Position numbers and translations under genes: made by a program. Positions 1-7,538 of a DNA stretch of 64,000 nt are shown here, in pieces. The notes below the pieces were generated by a model. The model was given only the letters and a program-made list of their open reading frames with translations, was not told where the DNA came from and made no database searches. The stretch's first letter is position 1. Each line of letters starts with the position of its first letter. Origin of the DNA: Rubrivivax sp. (GTDB lineage Bacteria > Pseudomonadota > Gammaproteobacteria > Burkholderiales > Burkholderiaceae_C); the NCBI GenBank assembly GCA_004210455.1, contig SEFA01000016.1, positions 27,472 through 91,471 of the forward strand, read 5' to 3'.

Positions 1-402
1 CATCGCTTGATCGCGGCGTCTCCCGCCTACCTGAAAGCGAATGGCATGCCCAAGACGCCAGGCGACCTCACGAGGCACACGGCCATCGTCGGCCCGACGG
101 GCACAAGTGCGGCGGGATGGACTTTCCAGAAGCAGGGTCGCGACATGACGGTCCGCCTCGACAGTCGGCTGAGCGTGTCCATCAACGAAGGCGCAGTGGC
201 CGCCGCCGTGGCGGGGATGGGGGTCGTCACGACGGCGCTCTGGGGATGTCGTTCTGAACTCGCGAGCGGCGCGCTCATCCAGCTGCTTCCGGATTGGAAG
301 ATGAACGATGTCGAGGTCCACGGCCTGTTCACGCCGGGTCGGACACCGAAGCCGTCGGCCAGGGCGTTCGTCGAGTACCTGATCGCAGAGCTGCCGCGCT
401 GA
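1..402 (+). CDS. LysR-type transcriptional regulator, C-terminal part only
   Basis: This is the last 133 residues of a LysR-family regulator; the DNA-binding N-terminus lies outside the window and the frame is open to base 1. The visible part is an effector-binding domain: 'ASPAYLKANGMPKTPGDL' is the usual start of the second subdomain ('pty l...G.P..p.DL..H'), followed by a glycine-rich 'VAAAVAGMGVV' stretch and a C-terminal 'PSARAFVEYL' helix (in the family, 'prvraFiDfl'). The stop abuts the stop of the SDR gene on the opposite strand (403), so the two genes are convergent. Regulatory target unknown. Confidence 0.85.
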   Translation, partial: HRLIAASPAYLKANGMPKTPGDLTRHTAIVGPTGTSAAGWTFQKQGRDMTVRLDSRLSVSINEGAVAAAVAGMGVVTTALWGCRSELASGALIQLLPDWKMNDVEVHGLFTPGRTPKPSARAFVEYLIAELPR

Positions 403-1152
403 TCAGACGCGCTGGCCGCCGGAGGCCGTGATGCGTTCTCCGGTGACCCAGGCCGCGTCGTCCGAGGCCAGGAACTGAGCGACGCGCGCGATGTCTTCCG
501 GCTGGCCCGGTCGACCGAGTGGGATCGTGGCGATCAGCGCGTCGACGGCTTCCTTCGGCAAACCCAGCGCCGCGATGCCTTCGGTGATCGTGGTGCCCGG
601 TGCGAGGGTGTTGACGCGGATGTTCATCGGCGCGAGTTCCATGGAGGTCACGCGCGTGACGGCGTCGACAGCACTCTTGGACGCGGCATAGATCGCCGAG
701 TTGGGCATGTGGCCGACGCTGGCGATCGAGCTGATGTTGATGATGCTGCCGCCGTCCGGGCCGAAGTGCTTCGCGGCCTCCTGCGTCGCGGTGATCAGGC
801 CCAGCACGTTGGTGTTGAACTCACGATGGAATTCCTCTTCCGTGGCCTCCTGGACAGGGGCGAAGGCGTAGACGCCAGCGTTGTTCACCAGGATGTCGAG
901 CGTGCCGAAGGCGCGCTTGGACTCCTCGAAAAGCCGGCGGATGTCGGCGGTCTTGGAGAAGTCGGCCTGGATGGCCACGGCCTGGCCGCCGGCGTTCTGG
1001 ATCTCGGCGACCACGGCGTCGGCGGCGTCTTTGCTGGTCGCGTAGTTCACGACGACGGACGCGCCAGCCTTGGCGAACTGCTTGGCGATGCCTGCGCCGA
1101 TGCCCTTGGAAGCGCCGGTGACGATGGCGACCTTGTTGGTGAGGGTGCTCAT
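403..1152 (-). CDS. SDR family NAD(P)-dependent oxidoreductase
   Basis: A 249-residue classical short-chain dehydrogenase/reductase. The N-terminus carries the cofactor-binding 'TGASKGIG' motif (about residues 12-19), an 'NNAG' motif near residue 90, the catalytic serine in 'NISSIAS' and the 'YAASK' catalytic Tyr-Lys pair near residue 155. The C-terminus has the usual 'GRPGQPEDIARVAQFLASD' segment. It resembles 3-oxoacyl-ACP reductase/glucose dehydrogenase-like SDRs, but substrate cannot be read from sequence. It is convergent with a LysR gene; the LysR regulator may or may not control it. Length is typical for the family. Confidence 0.92.
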   Translation of the reverse strand: MSTLTNKVAIVTGASKGIGAGIAKQFAKAGASVVVNYATSKDAADAVVAEIQNAGGQAVAIQADFSKTADIRRLFEESKRAFGTLDILVNNAGVYAFAPVQEATEEEFHREFNTNVLGLITATQEAAKHFGPDGGSIINISSIASVGHMPNSAIYAASKSAVDAVTRVTSMELAPMNIRVNTLAPGTTITEGIAALGLPKEAVDALIATIPLGRPGQPEDIARVAQFLASDDAAWVTGERITASGGQRV

Positions 1153-1450
1153 GGATTCAATCTCTGGATGACGGCGCCGGGGTGGCGTCGGGATGAACTT
1201 TGGGTCATCGTCCAGTGAATGAGTAGCTCTGTTGGCGACTAAGACTTATTCGTGAACAAGGGTGAATCACGCCCTGTCGGTCCGCATTCATGGCCTGAAG
1301 TCAGATCCGCGCTGCGTCAAGGTTGGCTGAGGCCGGCATTCGCAAGCGCTGCATGCGCATCAGGCTGGGCCGCGGACTTCCCACTCGGCGGCGCGCCCGA
1401 TCAGCAACATGTATCCGAGGCCCAGACGTCCAACGGCAGGCGACCCGGAA
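1153..1450. other. Intergenic stretch without a supported gene
   Basis: These 298 bases separate the SDR start from the end of the polysaccharide lyase. Open frames on the plus strand here have no recognisable protein and no ribosome site. The part next to the SDR gene is less GC-rich and carries a loose dyad ATTC-N12-GAAT at 1248-1267, which could be a LysR-type half-site pair, but this is weak. No terminator hairpin with a T-run was seen. Confidence 0.4.
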
Positions 1451-3505
1451 TCAAAGCGGCACCATGTCCACCGCGTCGACCGAATAGCCTGGGCTCAGCC
1501 ACCCGGTGCCGCTGCTGCCGCTGATGACGCTGAGGGTGAGGACGTTGGTACCTACCTTCAGCGCACTGGCAGGCACGTTCACGGTGTACGTGGTGTTATT
1601 GCCGCGATACGAGCCCACGGTCAGCGAGCGGGAACCTGGCTGCGGCGAAGCGGCCGGCAACGCGGACGGCGACCAGCCGTTGACCGCCACGCGCGGCCGC
1701 CCCGAGGCATACGCGGCCGTGATGCCAATGCGCACCTGGTAAGCGCGTAGTTGCGCGGCGGTCAGCGTGAAGTGCACATCTTGCGAGCCGTTGACGCCTT
1801 TCCACTGGTAGGCGGGGAACCCGGCACGCGCGCTGGCACTGCCGACCACGAAGGGCCCCGGCGCCCAGGCGGCCATGCGGCTGTCCGACGGGTGCATGGT
1901 GGTGACCTTGTCGCCGTTGAGCAGCTCGGCCGGGGAGCCGTCCCAGTCGCCGATGCGCCACAGCGCCGCAACCGCCGAGGGATCTTGAGCAATGGTCAGC
2001 GCGCCCACGCTGGTGTCGGCCCCCGCCGTCACGTTGACCGATTGCGTTGCCACCGCCAGTTCGTCCTTGTAGACCGTCATGTTGTAGGTGCCGGGCCGCA
2101 TGCCGGTACAGGCGAAGCGACCATCGGCTGCCGCGGTGGTCCAATACTGGGCCGTGGCGTTGGCAAAGCCCACCGTGTAGGTGCGGCCGCGATCCATTCC
2201 CGTCATGGCGACGGCGGAAACGCTGCCGCGCTGCGCCGCCGCCATCCAGCCTTTGAGGCCCATGCCACCCAGCCACTCCATGTCACCCAGGTCCGCTGGC
2301 GCGGCGCCGTCAGTGAACACCAGCGCATAGGTGTTGAGCAGGTGGGTCCGGTAAGCCTCGGTCTGCTGCATGCCGTAGTTGACGATGTAGGTGATCTCCT
2401 GGTTCGTCGACGTGTGCTGGTTCAGCAGGCTGCGGTAGAACGGCCCGCCGGACATGCCTTCGCTGTTGCCCCGCACCATCCAAAGCCCGGCTTGCGTGCC
2501 GGTGGCGCCGATGTGGGTCCAGTCGCGCAGCCGCTGGTTCGAGTAGTGCTTGGAGCGCGTCTCGCCATTGGCCAAGCCGAAGATGTCGCCGGATTCAACG
2601 GTGGTCTGCGTTCCGGCCAGGTCGGACGGCGCAGGGCCCTGCGGCACGCGAGCGGACTGCGCGCGCACGATGAAGCGCACGAAGGACTGGCTGTCCTCGT
2701 TGGGCTCGCGAGAGAAGTAGGTGCCCATGTAGATGCGCGAATCGCCGCGCCGGGCCAGGTAGTAGTGGGTCAGCTCCCCGGCGACCACGGTGATCTTGAT
2801 GTGATCGGCATCAACTTGCTGGGCGTCGACTGTCACCGCGCTGGTGTCGGTATAGAGGTAGTCGAAGCCGCCGTTGATGTGGCTGCCGCGCGAGGTGTCC
2901 TGGTATTCGACGCTGCGGTAGACCAGCGACGCGATGTCGCCTGGCGACTGCGTGCTCACCCCCAGGTCCAGCCGACGAATCTTGAACACCAGGCCAGCGC
3001 CGGTGTCGACGGTGTAGAAGGTGGTGGTGGCCGTCAGCCCGAACGATTGCGTGTCTGCGGCCGCTGGCGCAGGAGCAGGCGAAGGCACGGGTGCCGGCGG
3101 TTCTGCCGGTGCCGGAGTCGGAGCGGGTGGTGCAGCAGGCCCAGGCGCCGGCGTGGGCGCTGGAACGGACGGAACGGGCGACGGCGCAGGCGTCAGCGCT
3201 GGCGTATCTTGAGGCGAGGGCGAGGGCGAGGGCGAGGGCGAGGGCGAGGGCGAGGGCGAGGGCGAACCGGTCGCCGGCGCAGGACCGGGTGAGGCCACGG
3301 GTGCCGGCGTGGGCAACGTTGTGCCGCTGGCAGCCTCTCCGCCACCGCCGCCACAAGCGGCCAGCAGCATAGTGAGCGCCGCGCCGACCGCGGTGGCCCG
3401 AAGGACGGGAGCGTTTCCGGAGACCGGCGGCAAGGGCGGCAGGTCCAAGTGCCGAGCGGTGCCGGCGGCACATGGGATCGCAAGGGCGGAATCTGGCAGT
3501 GGCAT
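1451..3505 (-). CDS. Secreted rhamnogalacturonan lyase (PL4-like) lipoprotein
   Basis: A 684-residue exported protein. Residues about 35-53 form a signal peptide ending in the lipobox 'LLAAC' followed by a glycine run, so it is probably an outer-membrane lipoprotein. Residues about 54-150 are a Pro/Ser/Ala linker with a run of Ser-Pro pairs. The globular part from about 150 matches rhamnogalacturonate lyase family PL4: a beta-sandwich catalytic domain, a fibronectin-III-like domain ('MRPGTYNMTVYKDEL') and a C-terminal carbohydrate-binding-like domain that begins 'LWRIGDWDGSP' and contains 'HPSDSRM'. It should cleave the pectin rhamnogalacturonan I backbone. The ATG start leaves an unusually long n-region of about 34 residues; a downstream GTG start is possible. 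It stands alone, without other pectin genes in view. Confidence 0.85.
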   Translation of the reverse strand: MPLPDSALAIPCAAGTARHLDLPPLPPVSGNAPVLRATAVGAALTMLLAACGGGGGEAASGTTLPTPAPVASPGPAPATGSPSPSPSPSPSPSPSPSPQDTPALTPAPSPVPSVPAPTPAPGPAAPPAPTPAPAEPPAPVPSPAPAPAAADTQSFGLTATTTFYTVDTGAGLVFKIRRLDLGVSTQSPGDIASLVYRSVEYQDTSRGSHINGGFDYLYTDTSAVTVDAQQVDADHIKITVVAGELTHYYLARRGDSRIYMGTYFSREPNEDSQSFVRFIVRAQSARVPQGPAPSDLAGTQTTVESGDIFGLANGETRSKHYSNQRLRDWTHIGATGTQAGLWMVRGNSEGMSGGPFYRSLLNQHTSTNQEITYIVNYGMQQTEAYRTHLLNTYALVFTDGAAPADLGDMEWLGGMGLKGWMAAAQRGSVSAVAMTGMDRGRTYTVGFANATAQYWTTAAADGRFACTGMRPGTYNMTVYKDELAVATQSVNVTAGADTSVGALTIAQDPSAVAALWRIGDWDGSPAELLNGDKVTTMHPSDSRMAAWAPGPFVVGSASARAGFPAYQWKGVNGSQDVHFTLTAAQLRAYQVRIGITAAYASGRPRVAVNGWSPSALPAASPQPGSRSLTVGSYRGNNTTYTVNVPASALKVGTNVLTLSVISGSSGTGWLSPGYSVDAVDMVPL
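3216..3263 (-). repeat. Hexanucleotide microsatellite coding Ser-Pro pairs
   Basis: Eight perfect tandem copies of GAGGGC (plus strand), in the lyase linker. Each unit encodes a Ser-Pro pair on the minus strand. Because the unit is six bases, copy-number changes stay in frame and only change linker length. Confidence 0.95.
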
Positions 3506-3745
3506 ATGGCGGGGATCTGGAAGGGAAGGGCGCGTGGACCCGTCCCCGCGAACGCCGCGGACTGTAGGACGAGTAACCTCGAACGTCCGCCATCCGCTTG
3601 CAACCGTCAGTAAGCTGTTGTCGGCTGGTCACGCCAATGCGTTCCGCTATCCACAGGGCGGCCAGGCATTGAGACAGGAGGACCGGTGACGCCGTCCTTC
3701 AAAGCGGAAGCTCAAGACAGCCCCACCATCACAACTGCTGCTGCA

Positions 3746-3965
3746 CGGCGAGTACGCGTCCGCGACGCGTCGATCGCCGGGCAAGGCCTGGAACTCCCTG
3801 GGCGGTTCTTCATCGAATCCGATCTCGCGGCCGGGCGGCTGGTGCAGGTAACGCCGCAGGTGATGCCGCTGGGACTCGACGACTGCCTCGTGTCGCCACG
3901 ACGGGGTCGAGGCAACGCGCCGCTGGAGGACGTCGCAGCGTGGCTGGTGGGAGGTGGGCAGGCCG
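3746..3965 (+). pseudogene. Remnant of a LysR (GcvA-like) regulator, effector-domain end
   Basis: An open frame here translates to a stretch resembling the last third of a GcvA-type LysR effector domain: 'ASIAGQGLELPGRFFIESD' then 'LAAGRLVQV', then a 'AWLVGG' that corresponds to the terminal 'F..WL' helix. There is no helix-turn-helix upstream, and the frame runs on without a sensible stop into the lipocalin gene on the other strand. I read it as a decayed gene fragment. It could also be chance similarity, since only about 70 residues match and no alignment was run. Confidence 0.5.
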
Positions 3966-3998
3966 GGCCGGGACCCCTCGGCATGAACGGCAAGCGCG

Positions 3999-4553
3999 CT
4001 ACCAGCGCTGGGGCGCCCGCACCAGCTTGCTCACGTCGTAGCCCTGGCTCGCGACGAGCGCCACGAGCTGCTGATAGTCGGCGTCGGCCATCACCGGGCG
4101 GCGCGACATGATCCAGACGTTGTCGCGTTTCTCGCGCCCGACGATGACCGCATCGTAGGCCTCGCTGAGGTGAACGATGCGGTAGTCGGCCTCGAACGGC
4201 CAGAGGAACTGCACGCCCCAGATGGCCCCGTTGCCGCCGCGCACGAAGCCCTTCGATCGCAGCGTCTTGCGCTCGCCATCGAATCCGTCCTTGTTGTAGT
4301 TGTAGGTGATCGCGATCGTCCCGTCGGCGGCGAGCTCGTAATGCTCGACCGCATTCCAGGCATCCTTCTCGATGAAGGTGGGGATGACGCCGATGACGTA
4401 CCAGTCACCCATGAAACGTGGGATGTCGACACTCGACATCAACCGCAGCGGTGGCTGCCGTGTGGAGGTGGCGCAGGCGGTGATCGCCAGGACCACGCCT
4501 GCGGCGAGCGCGGCCCGCTGCGCGATGCGGAAAACAGGGCGTCGGATGATCAT
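3999..4553 (-). CDS. blc: Blc-type bacterial lipocalin lipoprotein
   Basis: A 184-residue lipoprotein. The N-terminal signal ends in a lipobox-like 'AITACATS'. The mature part starts with the lipocalin signature G-x-W in 'FMGDWYVIG', and continues with the Blc-like pattern 'VEHYELAADGTIAITYNY', 'WGVQFLWPFEADYRIVHL' and a terminal 'YDVSKLVRAPQ' (in E. coli Blc 'GF.d.lI.v.Q'). Blc proteins sit in the outer membrane and bind lysophospholipids or fatty acids during envelope stress. Length matches E. coli Blc (177). It is divergent from the GntR gene, with 209 bp between starts. Confidence 0.93.
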   Translation of the reverse strand: MIIRRPVFRIAQRAALAAGVVLAITACATSTRQPPLRLMSSVDIPRFMGDWYVIGVIPTFIEKDAWNAVEHYELAADGTIAITYNYNKDGFDGERKTLRSKGFVRGGNGAIWGVQFLWPFEADYRIVHLSEAYDAVIVGREKRDNVWIMSRRPVMADADYQQLVALVASQGYDVSKLVRAPQRW

Positions 4554-4717
4554 GGCGCGGACCCGGTAGGGCTCGTGTCGTGGATGATGGGTCTACCCGG
4601 CACATGCCGCTCCCGCCTGTGAAGCGGATCCGGCAGCGAGTCGCGTGTTTTCCGCTTCATCCCCCCTTTTCTGCAGTCCGTCGCCCCCCGCTGGGGGAGC
4701 GCGGTCCGGCTTGCTAT

Positions 4718-4741
4718 GGTGTGCTACATCAGCAACACACC
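4718..4741. promoter_or_regulatory. Inverted repeat, candidate GntR (YtrA-like) operator
   Basis: GGTGTG at 4718-4723 is the perfect inverse of CACACC at 4736-4741, separated by 12 bases and ending 21 bases before the GntR start. A TGCTATGGT extended -10-like element overlaps the left arm (4712-4720). The position suits autoregulation of the GntR-ABC operon by occlusion. No experiment supports it. Confidence 0.4.
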
Positions 4742-4762
4742 GGCGCTTCGGCGCCCCGCGTC

Positions 4763-5113
4763 ATGCACAGCTGGAACGATCAAGCGCCGATCTATCAGCA
4801 GCTCGCCGACCGACTGGCGACGCAGCTGCTCGACGGCGACCCTCCCGAAGGCGAGGCGCTGCCCTCCGTGCGCACCCTCGCCAGCCAGTACCTCATCAAC
4901 CCGCTGACCGTCAGCCGCGCGCTGCAGGCCCTGGTCGACGAGGGCCTCGTCGAGAGCCGCCGCGGCCTGGGCATGTACGTCCGCGACGGCGCCCGGATCC
5001 GGTTGCTGCACACCGAGCGCCAGCAGTTCCTCCAGGAGGAATGGCCCCGGTTGCGGGAGAAACTTCGCCGACTGGGCCTCAAGCCCCAGGACCTGAATTG
5101 GGAGGACGCATGA
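4763..5113 (+). CDS. GntR family transcriptional regulator, YtrA subfamily
   Basis: A 116-residue protein with a GntR winged helix-turn-helix at residues about 5-75 ('PIYQQLADRLATQLLDG', 'LPSVRTLASQYLINPLTVSRA', 'EGLVESRRGLGMYV') and only a short helical tail of about 40 residues. This small size and the lack of an effector domain define the YtrA subfamily, which typically controls neighbouring ABC exporters. The ATG at 4763 was chosen because it starts the family-type N-terminus; an in-frame extension upstream reaches 4580 but has no homology. The stop overlaps the next gene (ATGA), so the regulator and ATPase are translationally coupled. Confidence 0.93.
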   Translation: MHSWNDQAPIYQQLADRLATQLLDGDPPEGEALPSVRTLASQYLINPLTVSRALQALVDEGLVESRRGLGMYVRDGARIRLLHTERQQFLQEEWPRLREKLRRLGLKPQDLNWEDA

Positions 5114-5982
5114 AGACGCTCATCGAGGCCAGCCATCTGAGCCTGAACTACGGACGCAAGGCGGCCCTCCAGGACCTGTCCTTCACCATCCCCGCCGGCC
5201 GCGTCGTCGGGCTGCTCGGCCACAACGGCGCCGGCAAGACCACGCTGATGAAGACGCTCGTCGGACTCAAGCGCGCCGAAGGCGAGCTCCGCGTGCTCGG
5301 CCTGGATCCCCATGCGGACCGCGCCCAGCTCCTGACCTCGCTCTGCTACATCCCCGACGTCGCCGTGCTGCCGCGCTGGGCCAAGGTGTCCGAACTGATC
5401 CGCCTCATGACCGGCGTGCAGCCCGCCTTCTCGGCCGACCGCGCCCGGCAACTGCTCAAGCGCACCTCGGTCACCGAGAACGACAAGGTCAAGCACCTGT
5501 CCAAAGGCATGGTCACCCAGCTGCACCTCGCCCTGATCGCGGCCATCGACGCCAAGCTCATGATCCTCGACGAGCCGACGCTCGGCCTGGACGTGATGTC
5601 GCGCAAGAGCTTCTACGAGATGCTCATCGACGAATGGTGCGACGGCGAGCGCTCGGTGCTCATCTCCACCCATCAGGTCGAGGAAGTCGAGACGCTGCTG
5701 TCCGACGTGCTGATGCTCGACGAAGGCAAGCTGGTGCTGAACATCTCGCTGGCGGAAATGGACGAGCGCTTCGTCGCGCTGTCGCATGACCCCGACGCCG
5801 CCGAGCTGGTCGCCGCCAACCACCCGCTGCTGCGCTACCGCGTGCAAGGCCGGCCCGCCGCGCTGTTCGACGGCGTGCCGCCCGATGCCGTCGCGCACCT
5901 GGGCCAGCGGGTGCGCCCCAGCCTCGTCGACCTCTTCATGGCGCTGACCCGCAAGCCGGAGCGCCAGGCCACCGAGGCCTGA
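5110..5982 (+). CDS. ABC transporter ATP-binding protein
   Basis: A 290-residue ABC ATPase. Walker A is 'GHNGAGKTT' near residue 38, the signature is degenerate ('HLSKGMVTQ' in place of LSGGQ), Walker B is 'LMILDEPTLGLD', and the switch histidine lies in 'ISTHQVEE'. The C-terminal 65 residues are an accessory tail of the kind seen in ABC-2 exporters of the YtrB/CcmA type. It follows the GntR gene with an ATGA overlap and precedes the permease by 56 bp. The three genes look like one GntR-controlled export system; substrate unknown (members of this class act in cell-envelope or antimicrobial-peptide stress). Confidence 0.93.
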   Translation: MKTLIEASHLSLNYGRKAALQDLSFTIPAGRVVGLLGHNGAGKTTLMKTLVGLKRAEGELRVLGLDPHADRAQLLTSLCYIPDVAVLPRWAKVSELIRLMTGVQPAFSADRARQLLKRTSVTENDKVKHLSKGMVTQLHLALIAAIDAKLMILDEPTLGLDVMSRKSFYEMLIDEWCDGERSVLISTHQVEEVETLLSDVLMLDEGKLVLNISLAEMDERFVALSHDPDAAELVAANHPLLRYRVQGRPAALFDGVPPDAVAHLGQRVRPSLVDLFMALTRKPERQATEA

Positions 5983-6038
5983 CCCGCTCGATTGCGAATC
6001 ACGGCGACCCCCAGCGACCCTCTTCAAAGGATCACCCC

Positions 6039-6938
6039 ATGACGCTCTTCAACACGCTGCTCCTGCGCGAGTGGCTGCAATACAAGCGGGCCTGGATCGG
6101 CCTGGTGCTGGCGCCCGTGCTGGTGCTGCTGGCCCTGGTGCCGTTCAGCCAAGTCGACGGCATCGACGTGCCCAGCCCCGAGCCGGTCGCGCTGATCGCC
6201 GGCCTGCTGACCGTCGGCCTGGTGCTGGCGCTGGCCCTGGCCGTCTCGGTCTATCAGCTGATGGGCCTGGCCCGGCGCGACCAGCAGGACCGCTCGATCG
6301 AGTTCTGGTCCTCGCTGCCCGGCAGCCATGCGGCCAGCGTCGGCGCGCCCATCGTCGCCCACGGCATCCTGGTCCCCGTCGCCGCCACGCTGCTGGCGCT
6401 GGTCGGCGGCGCGATCGTCGGCTCCGCGATGGCGTTCAAGGAATTCGGTTTCGCCGCACTGCAGCAGACGCAGTGGGGCGCGCTGTTCGCCGCCACCACC
6501 TGGCTGGGCCTGCGACTCGCGGTCGGGCTGGTGCTTGCCGCGCTGTGGCTGTCGCCGATCGTGCTCGCGCTGATGGCCGCCTCGGCCTGGCTCAAGCGCT
6601 GGGGCGCGCCGCTGCTGGTCATCGGCGTCGCGGCCTTCCTCAACATCTACAAGAACGAGACCGCCGCCGAAGTGCTGCGCAATGCGCTCATCACCCAGGT
6701 CGCCGGCGTCGGACGTTCTTTGGTCCAGAGCGGGACAAGATTGGTCATCGACTCTGACAAAGAAGGTCAACTCAACCTGCAGGACTTCTTCGACATGCTC
6801 TACCGCTTCCCGGATTACGCCCGGGAAGGACTCCCCCAGGTCCTGCAGGCCGCCTGGCATCCGCAGTTCATCGGCGGACTCTTCGTCGCCGGTCTGTGCT
6901 TCTGGCTGCTGGTCCTGCAGCGCAAGCGCAGCCTCTGA
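6039..6938 (+). CDS. ABC-2 type transporter permease
   Basis: A 299-residue integral membrane protein with about six hydrophobic segments (around residues 20-37, 50-70, 105-130, 145-180, 195-210, 275-292). The N-terminus 'TLLLREWLQYKRAWIGL' is typical of ABC-2 permeases, and 'RRDQQDRSIEFWSSLPGS' between TM2 and TM3 matches the usual 'dr..gti.fw.SlP.s' loop. A ribosome site AAGGAT lies before the ATG. It should form the membrane part of the exporter with the ATPase upstream. A strong hairpin terminator follows 25 bp after the stop. Confidence 0.9.
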   Translation: MTLFNTLLLREWLQYKRAWIGLVLAPVLVLLALVPFSQVDGIDVPSPEPVALIAGLLTVGLVLALALAVSVYQLMGLARRDQQDRSIEFWSSLPGSHAASVGAPIVAHGILVPVAATLLALVGGAIVGSAMAFKEFGFAALQQTQWGALFAATTWLGLRLAVGLVLAALWLSPIVLALMAASAWLKRWGAPLLVIGVAAFLNIYKNETAAEVLRNALITQVAGVGRSLVQSGTRLVIDSDKEGQLNLQDFFDMLYRFPDYAREGLPQVLQAAWHPQFIGGLFVAGLCFWLLVLQRKRSL

Positions 6939-6962
6939 ACGCAGACGGAAGTCCCGAACGAA

Positions 6963-6988
6963 AAAGGCGCTCCCGAGGGAGCGCCTTT
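6963..6988. terminator. Bidirectional rho-independent terminator
   Basis: A perfect 12-bp stem (6963-6974 with 6977-6988) flanked by an A-run on the left and TTT on the right. It can end the ABC operon on the plus strand and the small-protein operon coming from the right on the minus strand. Confidence 0.85.
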
Positions 6989-7029
6989 CACTGGGTCGGC
7001 GACAACTCGTCAGCGACGGTCGACGACCT

Positions 7030-7239
7030 TCAGGCGACCGTCGCCGCAGCCGTCGGCGCCAGGACCTGGCGCAGATCGCCTTCGGCATGGTCGAGCCAGG
7101 CCATCGCGGCCAGCAGCGCCAGCACGGCGACGGCGGCACCGAGCGCCGGCAGCAGCAGGCGGCGCCATCGGTGAGCGGCAATGGGAGGCTGCGCGGGCAC
7201 CGGCGGCGCGGCGCCGTGGAGACGGGCAGGGGCTTTCAT
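7030..7239 (-). CDS. Small membrane protein (69 aa), unknown function
   Basis: A 69-residue protein starting 'MKAPARLHGAAPP' with one clear membrane segment 'LLLPALGAAVAVLALLAAM' (about residues 31-49), a basic patch just before it ('HRWRR') and a short polar C-terminus. I do not recognise a family. The ATG at 7239 is preceded by a GGAG site 8 bases upstream; a longer frame to 7314 lacks one and would overlap the upstream small gene. It is the second gene of a two-gene unit whose first gene starts behind a sigma-54 promoter. A 10-bp inverted repeat (7013-7022 with 7035-7044) spans its stop codon. Confidence 0.6.
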   Translation of the reverse strand: MKAPARLHGAAPPVPAQPPIAAHRWRRLLLPALGAAVAVLALLAAMAWLDHAEGDLRQVLAPTAAATVA

Positions 7240-7286
7240 GGCGGAACTCCGGAGAAAGGCAGGATCGCGGGAGATCGCCGCCGGGC

Positions 7287-7421
7287 TCAGGGCAGCACGG
7301 CGCCCAGGCCCCACAGCAGCGTCGGATAGACGGCGCCCCAGGCCACCGCGAGGATCGCGAGGGCCTTGATGCCGACGAAGATCGGCGGGACGTGCTTGGC
7401 GGTGACGGCGGGCTTCGACAT
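7287..7421 (-). CDS. 44-residue single-span membrane protein behind a sigma-54 promoter
   Basis: A 45-codon frame (44 residues plus stop), too short for most gene finders. It starts 'MSKPAVTAKHVPPIFVG', has one hydrophobic segment 'IKALAILAVAWGAVYPTLLW' and ends 'GLGAVLP'. Support: an ideal AAGGAG ribosome site six bases before the ATG (7428-7433), a consensus sigma-54 promoter placed to start transcription about 21 bases upstream, and a second small membrane protein 47 bp downstream. The 'AVYPTLLWGLGAVL' part loosely recalls the N-terminal membrane helix of KdpC ('..YPLLVTGLAQLL'), but the rest of KdpC is absent. I do not know the function; a small regulatory subunit of a larger membrane complex is a guess. 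Confidence 0.7.
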   Translation of the reverse strand: MSKPAVTAKHVPPIFVGIKALAILAVAWGAVYPTLLWGLGAVLP

Positions 7422-7452
7422 GGTGCGCTCCTTGAGCTGGCAGCTCATGGAA

Positions 7453-7468
7453 TGCAAACGGCGTGCCA
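7453..7468 (-). promoter_or_regulatory. Consensus sigma-54 (-24/-12) promoter
   Basis: On the minus strand the sequence is TGGCAC-N5-TTGCA, an exact match to the RpoN consensus with the conserved GG and GC 10 bp apart. Transcription would start near 7442, leaving a 5' leader of about 21 bases that holds just the ribosome site of the 44-residue gene. An enhancer-binding protein site was not identified; the Lrp gene ends only 71 bp upstream, so an enhancer may lie inside it. Confidence 0.75.
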
Positions 7469-7538
7469 GTCCCGCGCGTTGACGGCGCCGACCGTCCAGA
7501 ACATGACGTTACTCACGCGCTACCGGACTGACATGCGC

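Noticed and set aside
1252..1524. Plus-strand frame between the SDR and lyase genes
   Set aside because: No recognisable protein, no ribosome site, and its end overlaps the lyase gene antisense.
3216..3263. Possible CRISPR or other direct-repeat array
   Set aside because: Units are contiguous six-base repeats without spacers and code an in-frame Ser-Pro linker.
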